Below are positions 17,384 through 26,741 of a stretch of 64,000 nucleotides of DNA, one piece after another. Source of the DNA: Hyphomonas chukchiensis (GTDB lineage Bacteria > Pseudomonadota > Alphaproteobacteria > Caulobacterales > Hyphomonadaceae); NCBI RefSeq assembly GCF_000682695.1, contig NZ_AWFG01000011.1, positions 1 through 64,000 of the forward strand, written 5' to 3'. Within the stretch, counting starts at the first letter, position 1. Each line of letters begins with the position of its first letter. Below the pieces are notes generated by a model. That model saw only the letters and a list, made by a program, of their open reading frames with translations. It was not told the origin of the DNA and did no database searches. The position numbers and the translations under genes were made by a program.

Positions 17384-19528
17384 CTAGAATGTCTTCCTGA
17401 CGCCCAGCGTCGCATTGAGCGGCTCACCCGGGAAATAGCGGCCATTGCCAAAGGCAAGGTCTGCCCGGTCGGCATAGGCCTCATCCGTCAGGTTCCGCAC
17501 GATCAGGAACACTTCCGTCCCCTCACTGAACGCATAGGATCCACGCGCCGCCAGGATCGTATGGCCCGGATAGGTCGCCGTATTGGCCGGGTCCATATAG
17601 TATTCGCCGACATGTTCCACGGACAGGGAGAGCCCAAGCGCCTCTGTCGCCTGCCAGTCGAGCGAGGCATCGGCCAGCCATTCCGGTGCCGTGTCGATCT
17701 GGTTGCCATCTCGGATCGTCTCGGTGCCCGAGCCGACAACGCGGTCGAACGTGTAGGTCTGGTCAGACCAGCTCACATTGCCCTTCAGCGCCAGCGTGTC
17801 GGTGATGTCGAACGCCGCTGCCGCCTCCACGCCCACATGGCGCGTTGAGCCGTCCGGCACGTTGAGACCGTCACTGTCGCGGAAGAAGAAGTTTTCCTTG
17901 TCCATCCAGTAGGCGGCCACATCGAACACAAGCCGTCCGTCCACGGCGCTGCCGCGCGCGCCCACTTCCACGCTGTCCAGCGTCTCGATGTCCACCTCGC
18001 CCACGACCTGAAGGCTCTGCAGGCGGTAGAGGTCGGACACCTGCGGCGCCCGCTCACCGCGCGCATAGTTCACGTAATAGCTGATATCGCCCGGCGACCA
18101 GATGAGGCCCAGTTTCGGCGTCAGCAGGTCGAAACTGTCGGTCCGGTCCGCTGGCACATTGAAGCGGCCATTGATGCCGACCGGCGCAGCGGTGGAATAA
18201 TCATATTCGTGCGTCTCGCCGCGCAGGCCCGCCAGCACGCTGACATCATGGCCCAGCGCAAACTCCGCCTCGCCCCATAGCGCCAGCTCGGTCGTGTCGA
18301 CCGTATAGTCATAGTGCACGCCCTGCGGGAAGCGCGTGTCGCCGGGGAAAAAGCCGAACGGGTCCGGCTGGATTTCCTTCAGGTAGCCGCTCGCGACATC
18401 CACATCCGCGCCAAGGCGCAGCTCAACATTATCGCTCGCCTCCCAGCCATAGCGCGCCATCAGGCCGCCGCCGGTGTGGCCGTTCTTCTCAACCCCGCCA
18501 TTCGGCAGGAAGTGCTGCGAGAAGATCATCGCCTGGCTGTGCGCATAGGGCGTCAGCACCAGCGTTCCCGGCCCCAGGTCCCGCTCCGCCCGCATGCCCA
18601 GCCGCGCCGACCAGGCGTCACGATAGGCTTCGGGGTTCGGGTTCTGCTTGGCGAGATCGCGGTCCTTGTAGCTGTCGGTGCCCTCGACATAGCCAGCCGT
18701 TTCCTGGTTCAGGTTCGAGGCCGACAGCCATGGCGTCACATCCCACGCACCCAGCGTATAGGCGCCAACGGCCGAGAATTTCTGCTGGTCCATGCCCGTA
18801 TTGTCGCGCCAGCCATTATCATGCTGCAGCGAGAGGCCGAGCCGCACATGCTCGCCATCGTCCAGTGCGGCATCGGTGCGGTAACGGCCCAGCGTGCCAT
18901 AGCTCGCGCTGGCAAAGCTGCCATCGCCCGGCTTGCCGAGGATCACATTGACGAGCCCGTGCACGGCGTTCGAGCCATACTTGGCACTGCCCGGCCCGCG
19001 CACGACTTCAATGGCCTCTGCCACTTCATGATGCGGCTCCATCAGGCTGTTGACGTTGCCAAAGGCCGGCGAGCGCGTCGGCACGCCATTCTCGAGGATC
19101 AGGAAACTGCCCTGCCCGGCCCCGCCCGTCAGCACGGGCGAGCGGATGGCAATCAAATGCTCCTGCCCCGAATTCATCTGGATATTCACGCCCGGCAGCG
19201 TGTTCAGGATTTCGGCGGGGTGATCGGCATCAATGGCGGCGATCTCAGAATGTGTAGCAGCAGAGAAACTGCCGGGGTTTTCGAACTGTCGATCGCCAAA
19301 CACCCGAACAGGTTCAAGAACGCGCTCAATGAGGCACAGGCCAGATGGATTTGTGATATCTGGTTTTGCCAATTCAAGATCATGATTGACCGTTTGCCGA
19401 GCGATGATAGTCAGGCAAACTCGCTCCCCATCCACAGCTTCAGCCTGCTCCTGCGCCCGCGCCTGCCCAGCAAGACAGGTCGCCAGAACAGCAAGGCTGG
19501 CGGAGGTCGCAATCAGTCGGTGCGGCAT
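17384..19528 (-). CDS. TonB-dependent outer-membrane receptor
   Basis: A 714-residue outer-membrane transporter. A signal peptide (about residues 1-25, ending ARAQ) precedes a plug domain with HPAEILNTLPGVNIQ, IRSPVLTGGAGQGSFLIL and VVRGPGSAKYGSNAVHG, then a 22-strand-type barrel. The last residue is Phe (GVRKTF), as expected for barrel insertion. The ligand is unknown, but the gene directly upstream on the same strand encodes a NupC-type nucleoside transporter 80 bases away, so nucleoside import is a reasonable guess. No TonB-linked sigma regulator is adjacent. Confidence 0.93.
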   Translation of the reverse strand: MPHRLIATSASLAVLATCLAGQARAQEQAEAVDGERVCLTIIARQTVNHDLELAKPDITNPSGLCLIERVLEPVRVFGDRQFENPGSFSAATHSEIAAIDADHPAEILNTLPGVNIQMNSGQEHLIAIRSPVLTGGAGQGSFLILENGVPTRSPAFGNVNSLMEPHHEVAEAIEVVRGPGSAKYGSNAVHGLVNVILGKPGDGSFASASYGTLGRYRTDAALDDGEHVRLGLSLQHDNGWRDNTGMDQQKFSAVGAYTLGAWDVTPWLSASNLNQETAGYVEGTDSYKDRDLAKQNPNPEAYRDAWSARLGMRAERDLGPGTLVLTPYAHSQAMIFSQHFLPNGGVEKNGHTGGGLMARYGWEASDNVELRLGADVDVASGYLKEIQPDPFGFFPGDTRFPQGVHYDYTVDTTELALWGEAEFALGHDVSVLAGLRGETHEYDYSTAAPVGINGRFNVPADRTDSFDLLTPKLGLIWSPGDISYYVNYARGERAPQVSDLYRLQSLQVVGEVDIETLDSVEVGARGSAVDGRLVFDVAAYWMDKENFFFRDSDGLNVPDGSTRHVGVEAAAAFDITDTLALKGNVSWSDQTYTFDRVVGSGTETIRDGNQIDTAPEWLADASLDWQATEALGLSLSVEHVGEYYMDPANTATYPGHTILAARGSYAFSEGTEVFLIVRNLTDEAYADRADLAFGNGRYFPGEPLNATLGVRKTF

Positions 19529-19608
19529 GGAAAACCCTTCGGCTTGGTTGCAATGCCCGAGACTTAGGGCGATCCCCGCCGCTTGGCGAGCCCTCCCCGA
19601 GCGTCAGC

Positions 19609-20901
19609 TCAGTGCGCGCCCGCGAACAGCTGATAAGGCAGCGCGCCCACAACCGCGCCCGACAGGCACGTTGCCAGCGTGCCCGCCAGCAGCGTGCGCC
19701 AGGCCAGCGACAGGAAATCGTCGCGCCGGTCAGGCTCGATGATCGACAGGCCGCCGATCAGGATGCCCATCGAGCCGAAATTCGCAAAGCCGCAGATCGC
19801 GTGCGCCGTGATGATCCGCGTGCGCGGGTCCATCGCATCCACCGGCAGCTCGGCCAGTTGGAGGAAGGCCACGAACTCGGTCAGCACCGTCTTCACGCCC
19901 ATCAGCGAGCCGGACTGAGCCGCCTCGTTCCACGGCACGCCGATCATGTACATCAGCGGCGCAAACACCCAGCCCAGCACCCGCTCGATCGACAGCGGCG
20001 CGCCGAACGCGTCCGGCAATGCGCCCAGCCCGGCATTGACCAGCCAGAGCAGCGCCAGCGCCGCGATCAGCATGGTTGCAATGTTCAGCACGATCTTCAG
20101 GCCGTCCGTCGCACCCGTCGAGAAGGCATCCATCGTGGAGGCATAGTTGAAGTCCGGCTGCTTCATCCGCTCGGTCGTCGGCGTGGTTTCGGGAATCATG
20201 GTCAGCGCCACGGCCACGGCGGCCGGCGCGGCCATGATCGAGGCCGTCAGCAGCTGCGCCAGCGGATTGGCCATCTTGCCATCCAGGAACGCCCCGTAGA
20301 CAACCAGAACAGAGCCGGCAATCGTGGCAAACCCGGCCGTCATCATGATCAGGAGTTCCGACCGCGTCATGCCCTTGATGTAGGGCCGGATCAGCACCGG
20401 CGCCTCGGTCATGCCCATGAACACGTTCGCCGACACGGCCAGCGAGGTCGCCCCGCCCAGCCCCATCGTGCGCTGGAAAATATAGGCAAAGCCATTGGTC
20501 ACCCAGCGCAGGATGCGCCAGTGCCACAGGATGGCCGACAGGGCCGCCACGACGATCACGATCGGCAGGATCTGGAAGAAGAACAGCGGCGGCGGCGTGC
20601 CCTCCATCAGCTCGGCGCCGGCCGTATTGTCGCCGACATAGCCGAACACGAAGCCCGTGCCCGCGCGCGTCGCCGCCTGCAGGCCGTCGACCACGTCATT
20701 GGCATGGAACAGGATGCCGCGCACGAAGGGCACACCGAACAGCAGCAGCGCAAACACGAACTGCATCGCCGTCGCGCCGAGGATGATGCGCCACGGGAAC
20801 AGGCCGCGCTTTTCCGACAACAGCCAGCACAGGCCATAGATGAGCCCGATCCCGATCAGCGCACGGGCATTGTCCCAGCCCCATTCATAACCCGCCAGCA
20901 T
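19609..20901 (-). CDS. NupC-type concentrative nucleoside transporter (CNT family)
   Basis: A 430-residue inner-membrane protein with about ten hydrophobic segments. CNT family marks are the central SLAVSANVFMGMTEAPVLIRP (nucleoside-binding region), GFATIAGSVLVVYGAFLDG and the C-terminal HAICGFANFGSMGILIGGLS. Such proteins import nucleosides with protons or sodium. The gene leads an apparent two-gene unit with the TonB-dependent receptor, joining outer- and inner-membrane steps. Start ATG at 20901. Confidence 0.92.
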   Translation of the reverse strand: MLAGYEWGWDNARALIGIGLIYGLCWLLSEKRGLFPWRIILGATAMQFVFALLLFGVPFVRGILFHANDVVDGLQAATRAGTGFVFGYVGDNTAGAELMEGTPPPLFFFQILPIVIVVAALSAILWHWRILRWVTNGFAYIFQRTMGLGGATSLAVSANVFMGMTEAPVLIRPYIKGMTRSELLIMMTAGFATIAGSVLVVYGAFLDGKMANPLAQLLTASIMAAPAAVAVALTMIPETTPTTERMKQPDFNYASTMDAFSTGATDGLKIVLNIATMLIAALALLWLVNAGLGALPDAFGAPLSIERVLGWVFAPLMYMIGVPWNEAAQSGSLMGVKTVLTEFVAFLQLAELPVDAMDPRTRIITAHAICGFANFGSMGILIGGLSIIEPDRRDDFLSLAWRTLLAGTLATCLSGAVVGALPYQLFAGAH

Positions 20902-21142
20902 CCAGATACGCTCCCTCGCCCGTTTTGCGACCTGTATGACTTAGCCGTGACAGCCGGGAATGGAAAGCACGCAGGTGCGCCGGGGTGTATCTCGGGGCCT
21001 GTTGCCGGATACCGTGGCAGGAAAACCCGGGGCGCTTTGACACCCCTTCGCCCCGGCGACTGGTTTTTGCCTTTACAATCAAGTATCTCCGTCTCAAACC
21101 GCTATCCTGCCCCGGTCCTGCCGAGGCCCCAGACGGAGAGAC

Positions 21143-22684
21143 ATGATGATGCGCGCCCTGTTCATGGCCCTGGTGATGGCCGTTGCCACACCCGCCTTTG
21201 CCGACCCGGACACCGCCAAAGCGGACGACGAAAAGACCGAAACCAGGCCCGTGCCCGATCCGGTCATGTTCGAGAGCAAGCATAGCGGCGTCTTCGGCGG
21301 CCAGAAAATCGCCTACCATGTCGAAGCGGGCGAGACCTATATCGCCAACGAGGAAGGCGACCCGGCCGCCAGCCTCTTCACCCTCTCCTATATCCGCGAC
21401 AATGCGGGCGCCGACCGGCCCGTCACCTTCGTCTTCAATGGCGGCCCCGGCTCGGCCTCCGTCTGGCTGAACCTCGGCCTGCTCGGCCCGAAGCGCGTTG
21501 AAGTCGCCAGCGATGCCGACGCGGATGATGGCGCCGCGCCCTATAGTCTGGTCGACAATGAACAATCCATGCTCAACGTCACCGACCTTGTCTTCATCGA
21601 TCCTGTCGGCACGGGCTACAGCCGCGTCGTCGGCGACGGCGAAAACGCGGACTATTGGAACGAGGACGGCGACGCCAGCTCGATTGCCGAATTCATCCGC
21701 ATCTGGATCACCAAGCACAAGCGCTGGAACGCCCCGAAATACCTCGCCGGCGAAAGCTTCGGCACCACCCGCGCCGCCTATCTCGCCAATGAGCTGACCA
21801 CAGGCGACGTCGATATCGCCCTCAACGGCATCGTGCTGATCTCGCAGGCGCTCGACTATGAGGGCTCCACCTCGGTCGACGACAATGTCTATTCCTACAT
21901 CACCTACCTGCCGAGCATGGCCGCCGCCGCGCAATATCACGGCAAGGCCGGCCAGGGCATTGCCCAGGCCGATTTCCTCGGCGAGGCCCGCGCCTTTGCC
22001 CGCGATGAATATGGCCCGGCCCTGCTCAAGGGCGACCGTCTCAGCCCGGACGAACGCGCCCATATCCGCGACCGGCTCGCCTATTTCACCGGCCTTGATC
22101 CCGTCTATATCGAGCGCTCCAGCCTGCGCATCCTGATGCCCCGCTTCCAGAAGGAACTCCTGCGTGACAAGGGCCTCGCCCTCGGGCGCCTCGATGGCCG
22201 CTATGCCGGCGACGAGGCCGACGATATCGCCGAGACCCCCGAAGACGATGCGGCGAGCTATTTCGTCAGCTCGGCCTATTCCGCCCTGATGAACCAGTAC
22301 CTGTCGACCGATCTCGGCGTCGAGATGGACCGCCCTTACATGGTGTCCAGCAGCGAGGCCGGTTCGCAATGGGACTTTGACGACAAGGCGGAAGGCGAAT
22401 CCTGGGAGCCGCATTACGTCAATGTCGGCCGCCAGCTGACGACCGCGATGCGCCACAACACGGCCCTGAAAGTCATGGTGGCCAGCGGCTATTACGACCT
22501 GATCTGCCCTTTCTTCGATGCAGAGATCACGTTCGGCCGCTATGGCATCCCGCAGGACCGCGTCGCCCTCACCTACTACCAGGGCGGCCACATGATGTAC
22601 CTGAACGACGGCGCCCGCGACGCCCTCTCGACAGACATCCGCACCTTCTACAGCGGCAAACTGAAAGACGCCCGTCCGGATTAG
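21143..22684 (+). CDS. S10 family serine carboxypeptidase-like peptidase
   Basis: A 513-residue exported alpha/beta-hydrolase peptidase. Residues 1-20 are a signal peptide (ending TPAFA). The oxyanion region reads VFNGGPGSASVWLNLGLLGP. The nucleophile Ser205 lies in AGESFGTTRAAYLA, and the catalytic His483 in YYQGGHMMYL; the acid should be the Asp in SGYYDLICPF. Bacterial S10 enzymes remove C-terminal residues from peptides in the periplasm. It stands alone, divergent from the NupC gene. Confidence 0.92.
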   Translation: MMMRALFMALVMAVATPAFADPDTAKADDEKTETRPVPDPVMFESKHSGVFGGQKIAYHVEAGETYIANEEGDPAASLFTLSYIRDNAGADRPVTFVFNGGPGSASVWLNLGLLGPKRVEVASDADADDGAAPYSLVDNEQSMLNVTDLVFIDPVGTGYSRVVGDGENADYWNEDGDASSIAEFIRIWITKHKRWNAPKYLAGESFGTTRAAYLANELTTGDVDIALNGIVLISQALDYEGSTSVDDNVYSYITYLPSMAAAAQYHGKAGQGIAQADFLGEARAFARDEYGPALLKGDRLSPDERAHIRDRLAYFTGLDPVYIERSSLRILMPRFQKELLRDKGLALGRLDGRYAGDEADDIAETPEDDAASYFVSSAYSALMNQYLSTDLGVEMDRPYMVSSSEAGSQWDFDDKAEGESWEPHYVNVGRQLTTAMRHNTALKVMVASGYYDLICPFFDAEITFGRYGIPQDRVALTYYQGGHMMYLNDGARDALSTDIRTFYSGKLKDARPD

Positions 22685-22709
22685 GCAGCGCCACTCCCCC
22701 CAAACCACA

Positions 22710-22890
22710 GTCCCGGCGAAAGCCGGGACCTCAGGCAATTGATGAACAAAGCCAGCCACACGCGCACCCCTCTCCCTTGGGAGAGGGGCCGGGGGTGAGG
22801 GGCCACCGCACACCCCGCAAACACCGCTCTCGCAGCGCCGACGTTTCCCCTCATCCCCAACCCTCGCTCGGGCAATCGCAGTGCGATTGC
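22710..22890. repeat. Cluster of small palindromic intergenic repeats (left patch)
   Basis: The 290-base gap after the S10 peptidase gene holds no gene. It contains a palindrome at 22710-22729 (stem GTCCCGGC/GCCGGGAC), part of a 29-base unit at 22711-22739 repeated exactly at 23790-23818. It also holds a 10-base-stem palindrome at 22767-22788 (CCCCTCTCCC-TT-GGGAGAGGGG) followed by a GGGGGTGAGGGG tract, and a 9-base stem at 22872-22890 (GCAATCGCA/TGCGATTGC). These look like dispersed non-coding repeats; frames read through them are not genes. Confidence 0.8.
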
Positions 22891-22974
22891 TGATCCTCGC
22901 AAGCCCAAAGGGAGAAGGTGGGCTACCTCCCCACCTTATCCAACCCTAATCCCGCCCGGCCTATACTGGCCGCC

Positions 22975-23571
22975 ATGACCAAAACGTCCGCCTTCGTCAC
23001 CCATGGCATCGCCCACGCGCAACGCGCGCTGGCGAACGTCGCCGTGATGACGAACGCCCACCTCAACCCCACAACCCTGAAACGCACCCTCGCCCGGCGC
23101 GCCCGCGCCGAACTCGCGCGGCTCGAAATCATCATCCGGCGGCTGCTCATTCTGATGGCCCTCGGGCTCGTGCTGCCGCCTGTGCCTGTTCGTGCATCGT
23201 CCGTGCATCCTTCGTGCACCGGGCGCGTCGAGACGAAGGCCTCGGGCCGCCTCACGGGCCTCTCGCCCCGCATCCTGGGCCCGGACATGAACCGGGACGG
23301 GCTCGCCACAGCGGCGCGATCCTGCGGACCCGTTCAGGCCGCGCCGATCCTCGCCCGCCTCGCAGCCCTGCAGGAACTGCTCGCGGCCCCCGAAGCCCAT
23401 GCCAGACGCCTCGCCCGCACGCTGGAACGCCAGCGGAAGGCCGGAGACCCGGCGCCCATGGCGCTGCCCATGACCCGCACCCACCGCCTGCCGCCCGAAC
23501 TCGGCGCCATCGCCACGGGCCTGCCGGAATTGCTCCGCACCGCGTTCAAGAGCTGGGAAAGTTCGGGCTGA
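22975..23571 (+). CDS. Hypothetical protein with one membrane segment
   Basis: A 198-residue protein of no family I can name. The first 60 residues are basic and helical, then one hydrophobic segment (about 58-75, LLILMALGLVLPPVPV) is followed by a two-cysteine region and a helical Arg/Leu/Ala-rich C-terminus. Codon use and GC-rich third positions look like real coding. The start at ATG 22975 is chosen over an earlier in-frame codon because the region before it is repeat sequence. The gene is flanked on both sides by patches of the same palindromic repeats. Confidence 0.6.
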   Translation: MTKTSAFVTHGIAHAQRALANVAVMTNAHLNPTTLKRTLARRARAELARLEIIIRRLLILMALGLVLPPVPVRASSVHPSCTGRVETKASGRLTGLSPRILGPDMNRDGLATAARSCGPVQAAPILARLAALQELLAAPEAHARRLARTLERQRKAGDPAPMALPMTRTHRLPPELGAIATGLPELLRTAFKSWESSG

Positions 23572-23648
23572 ATCCCCCTCACAATCAGACCCCCATGCCG
23601 GGCGCCCCAAAGGGCGTTTCCGGTCGCACCTGCATGACCCCCCTCTAG

Positions 23649-23818
23649 CTCCCCCCTTTCAGGGGGGAGAACAGTCCGCACTGTTTGGAATGATCTCGGC
23701 CCACGAAAGGGACTCCTCCCCCTGAAAGGGGGAGGCTGGGTGGGGGTCCGATACCGCGCTCTCAAAAAAGAGGCCCCCCCAATCCGCGCTCCCGGCGAAA
23801 GCCGGGACCTCAGGCAAT
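23649..23818. repeat. Cluster of small palindromic intergenic repeats (right patch)
   Basis: The 290-base gap after the hypothetical gene holds no gene. Palindromes occur at 23649-23669 (CTCCCCCC/GGGGGGAG around TTTCA) and 23715-23735 (CCTCCCCCT/AGGGGGAGG type, followed by CTGGGTGGGGGTC). The second copy of the 29-base unit lies at 23790-23818 and is identical to 22711-22739. The two 29-base copies are in direct orientation on either side of the hypothetical gene. Confidence 0.8.
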
Positions 23819-23861
23819 CGGAGAAAGCCCCCGGCCTGCGCCGGGAATACGGGCATACTGA

Positions 23862-24080
23862 TCAGGGCTTCCCGTCGAACGGCTCGACCACGATATCCGT
23901 CACTTCCTCGAATGTGTGCGAACGGTCCATGCCGCCGCGCAGCACATACCAGGCGACCAGGACAATCGCGGCAAACGGGAGCAGCCATAGGAGCCAGACC
24001 CGCTTCGCCTTGGGGCGCGGCGGAGGGGCCGGCGGCTCAGGCGACTGGCCACCGGTCTGCGGTTCATTATCGTTCGTCAT
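23862..24080 (-). CDS. Small single-pass membrane protein
   Basis: A 72-residue protein with a polar, proline-rich N-terminus (about 30 residues), one transmembrane helix (about 29-46, WLLWLLPFAAIVLVAWYVL) and a short acidic C-terminus. No family is recognised. It lies downstream of gmk on the same strand with a 54-base gap and could be its last cotranscribed gene. The composition of the tail (SPEPPAPPPRPKAKR) suggests an inner-membrane anchor with a cytosolic proline-rich arm. Confidence 0.6.
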   Translation of the reverse strand: MTNDNEPQTGGQSPEPPAPPPRPKAKRVWLLWLLPFAAIVLVAWYVLRGGMDRSHTFEEVTDIVVEPFDGKP

Positions 24081-24134
24081 GTGCTGGCCCTTTCCGGGAG
24101 GACTTGCAAAAACGGCTAAAGGGTTCGGGTGTTC

Positions 24135-24776
24135 CTAGGCCTCGCCCAAAAGGCGGCGGACATGGTCTTCAAGGTCCAGCTGGCGCAGCCGTTTCAGGCG
24201 CTCCACAAGCAGGATGCGGCGCAGGCGCTGGTACGCCTCGTCGAGATTGTCATTGACGATGGCATAGTCATAGCGGCGCCAGTGCATGATTTCCCGGCGC
24301 GCATCCACCATGCGGCGGGCGACATCTTCCGGCGTCGAGCCCTCGCGGGCAGCAAGGCGCGCTTCCAGCTCCTCGATGCTCGGCGGCAGGATGAAGACCG
24401 AGACGACATCGTTCGGCATCTGGTCGTGCAGCGCATCGGCGCCCTGCCAGTCGACGTCGAACAGGATGTCCTCGCCGCTCTCCAGCTTCGCCACCGTGTC
24501 GGCGCGCGGCGTGCCGTAATACTTGTCGAACACATGGGCCCATTCGAGGAATTCGCGGTTCGCAATCATGCCCTTGAAGTCCTCAACGGACTTGAAGTGG
24601 TAATGCGCGCCTTCCTGCTCGTTCGGGCGCGGTTTGCGCGTCGTGGCGGAGACCGAGAGGTTCACATCCTCGAACTCGTTCAGCAGCATGTGCGACAGCG
24701 TCGTCTTGCCTGCGCCCGACGGGCTCGACAGGACGAGCATCAGCCCCCGGCGCTTTCCCATTTGCTCATTCGACAT
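24135..24776 (-). CDS. gmk: Guanylate kinase
   Basis: A 213-residue enzyme converting GMP to GDP with ATP, essential for nucleotide supply. The P-loop is VLSSPSGAGKTTL, the GMP-binding region includes SATTRKPRPNE and GAHYHFKSVEDF, and the lid region includes ILFDVDWQGADALHDQ. The start at ATG 24776 (MSNEQM) is supported by AAGGAG about 10 bases upstream; it overlaps the end of yicC by 11 bases. Final gene, or next to last, of the mltG-yicC-gmk run. Confidence 0.95.
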   Translation of the reverse strand: MSNEQMGKRRGLMLVLSSPSGAGKTTLSHMLLNEFEDVNLSVSATTRKPRPNEQEGAHYHFKSVEDFKGMIANREFLEWAHVFDKYYGTPRADTVAKLESGEDILFDVDWQGADALHDQMPNDVVSVFILPPSIEELEARLAAREGSTPEDVARRMVDARREIMHWRRYDYAIVNDNLDEAYQRLRRILLVERLKRLRQLDLEDHVRRLLGEA

Positions 24777-25653
24777 TCGCGGCCTGCTCCTTGAACTGGT
24801 CAATCACCCCTTTGAGGCCGAGACCGGCATTCGTCAAATCCAGGCTGACAGATTTCGAGCAAAGCGTGTTGGCTTCGCGGTTCAGTTCCTGCGCCAGGAA
24901 GTCGATCTTGCGGCCCGCCGGCGAACCGGCCGCCAGCAATTCCCGCGCGCCGATGAAGTGCGCCGACAGGCGGTCCAGCTCTTCGCGCACGTCGGCTTTG
25001 GCGGCGCTGAGGGCGATTTCCACCGCCGCCCGGTCGGCATCGACGCGGCCCTCGGCATCGAGTTCGTCCAGCTGCTTTGTCAGGCGCGCCTTCAGCAGCG
25101 CGGGCTGGCCCTCGGCCAGTTTCGCGGCGCTGGCGGCAAAGCCTTCCATCTCGCTGACCAGTCCTGTGAGCAGGTCCTTGAGCGAAGCGCCCTCCGCGAG
25201 GCGCGCCGCAGCCAGCTCATTGAGCGCGGCCTCGGCGGCTTGCGTCAGTGTCGCAATGGCCGCTTCGTCCTGCGCCAGTTCGCGCAGCGAGCTGCCGCCG
25301 GTTTCGACTACGCCCTTCAGCGTCATCAGCGTGGCAACCGCCTCGCCGGACAGGCCAACGCCGTGAATGGCCTGCGCCGCATTCGTCAGCGCTACCAGAA
25401 GCGGCTCGTTGACGGTGACTTTCTCGTCGCCGGCACTCATGTCGATTCGCAGCGAGACTTGCAGCGAGCCGCGATTGAACAGTTTCGACGCCGCCGCTTT
25501 CACGCTGCGCTCCAGCACGTCGAATCCCGGCGGCGTGTTGACACGCACATCCAGGCTGCGCCCGTTCACGCTTTTCGCTTCCCAGGCCCAGCTGCCCCAG
25601 GGCGCTTCCCCCGTGACGCGGGCAAAGCCGGTCATGCCGGACAGTTCACTCAT
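24766..25653 (-). CDS. yicC: YicC/YloC family endoribonuclease
   Basis: A 295-residue YicC-family protein; E. coli YicC is an RNA-cleaving factor involved in small-RNA turnover. The N-terminal signature is MSELSGMTGFARV with WEAKSVNGRSLDVRV, and the C-terminal DUF1732 block ends KIDFLAQELNREANTLCSKS. Only the ATG at 25653 gives a family-like N-terminus. It overlaps the mltG stop by 8 bases and gmk by 11, so the three are tightly coupled, matching the gene order common in Alphaproteobacteria. Confidence 0.93.
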   Translation of the reverse strand: MSELSGMTGFARVTGEAPWGSWAWEAKSVNGRSLDVRVNTPPGFDVLERSVKAAASKLFNRGSLQVSLRIDMSAGDEKVTVNEPLLVALTNAAQAIHGVGLSGEAVATLMTLKGVVETGGSSLRELAQDEAAIATLTQAAEAALNELAAARLAEGASLKDLLTGLVSEMEGFAASAAKLAEGQPALLKARLTKQLDELDAEGRVDADRAAVEIALSAAKADVREELDRLSAHFIGARELLAAGSPAGRKIDFLAQELNREANTLCSKSVSLDLTNAGLGLKGVIDQFKEQAANVE

Positions 25654-26677
25654 TTGTCGCCCTTTCCCGCGCGATCTCGCCGCGCTCGTATTTCCGATAG
25701 GCCGCCACATTCCGATTGTGCTCGGCCAGCGTCTTGGCGAAGAGATGCCCCCCTTTGCCATCTGCCACGAAGAAAATGTACTCGGTTTCAGGCGGGTTTA
25801 GCACTGCGGCAATGGCGTCGCGGCCGGGATTGCAGATCGGCGTCTTCGGCAGGCCGTCGATCTGGTAGGTGTTCCAGTCCGTCTTGCGGTCGATCTCGGA
25901 GCGCAGCAGCGTGCGGCGCTTGCCGGCCTTGTTGTACAGAGGCTCGCCCTGCGAGACGCCATAGATGATCGTCGGGTCGCTCTCCAGCCGCATTCCACGC
26001 TTCAGGCGGGTGACGAAGAGGGCGGCGACTTCGGGCCGCTCGTCTGCCCGTCCGGTTTCCTTCTCCACGACGGAGGCGAGGATCACAGCTTCCTGCGGCG
26101 TGCTGATCGGCAAGCCGTCCTGACGCATGGGCCAGAGTTCAGCGAGCAGGTCATCCTGCGCCTTGGCCATCTGGGCGATCAGCTTGGCGCGCGTCATGCC
26201 GCGATGATAAAGATACGTATCAGGAAGAAGGCTGCCCTCGGCGACGGGGAGTTCAGGCATCGGACCGATCAGAACGGGATCGGCTTCGATCAGGCGCAAC
26301 AGCTGCGCCGTGGTGCGCCCCTCCGGCAGCGTGATCTTGTGCATCACGGCTTTGCCCTCGATCAGCGTCTCCAGGATTTCGCCCATGCTGGCCTGCGGCT
26401 CGATCACGAACTCACCGGATTTGAGCGCGCCCTCCGTGCCATCAATGCGGACCTTCAGGCGCAACAGCCAGGCCGACCGGATGACACCGTCCTTTTCCAG
26501 CCGGCTGGAGACGGTGGAGAAGCCTTCGCCGGGCTCAACGACAAACAGGGTTTCGGCGGAAGACGGCCCATCCTTGGCCACTTCATTGCCCAGCCAGATC
26601 CAGCCCGCACCCGCGACAGCTGCCGTGAGAATGACGACAGCCACGATGAGTGACAACAGGGCTCGGATGAACTTCAT
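25646..26677 (-). CDS. mltG: Endolytic murein transglycosylase MltG
   Basis: A 343-residue inner-membrane YceG-family protein that cleaves nascent glycan strands and terminates peptidoglycan chain growth. One N-terminal transmembrane helix (about residues 5-27) is followed by a LysM-like region and the catalytic domain. The catalytic Glu lies in ILASVVEKETGRADERPEV, with RGMRLESDPTIIYG and TDWNTYQIDGLPKTPICNPG as family blocks. ATG 26677 is favoured because GAGG lies 7 bases before it; a GTG at 26689 is the alternative. It follows fabF by 64 bases. Confidence 0.94.
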   Translation of the reverse strand: MKFIRALLSLIVAVVILTAAVAGAGWIWLGNEVAKDGPSSAETLFVVEPGEGFSTVSSRLEKDGVIRSAWLLRLKVRIDGTEGALKSGEFVIEPQASMGEILETLIEGKAVMHKITLPEGRTTAQLLRLIEADPVLIGPMPELPVAEGSLLPDTYLYHRGMTRAKLIAQMAKAQDDLLAELWPMRQDGLPISTPQEAVILASVVEKETGRADERPEVAALFVTRLKRGMRLESDPTIIYGVSQGEPLYNKAGKRRTLLRSEIDRKTDWNTYQIDGLPKTPICNPGRDAIAAVLNPPETEYIFFVADGKGGHLFAKTLAEHNRNVAAYRKYERGEIARERATNE

Positions 26678-26741
26678 GAAACGCCTCACACGAATCTGGC
26701 AATGCCAGCCTACATGCCCGCCCCTGCCCGGCGATAGTGGC

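Noticed and set aside
20885-22813. 642-codon open frame on the minus strand opposite the S10 peptidase gene
   Set aside because: It is antisense to a complete, motif-bearing peptidase gene and its ends run through palindromic repeats. GC-rich third positions create such frames.
22685-23861. Possible CRISPR array from repeated GC-rich units
   Set aside because: Only two exact copies of the 29-base unit occur, over 1 kb apart with a gene between, and there is no regular spacing or cas gene.
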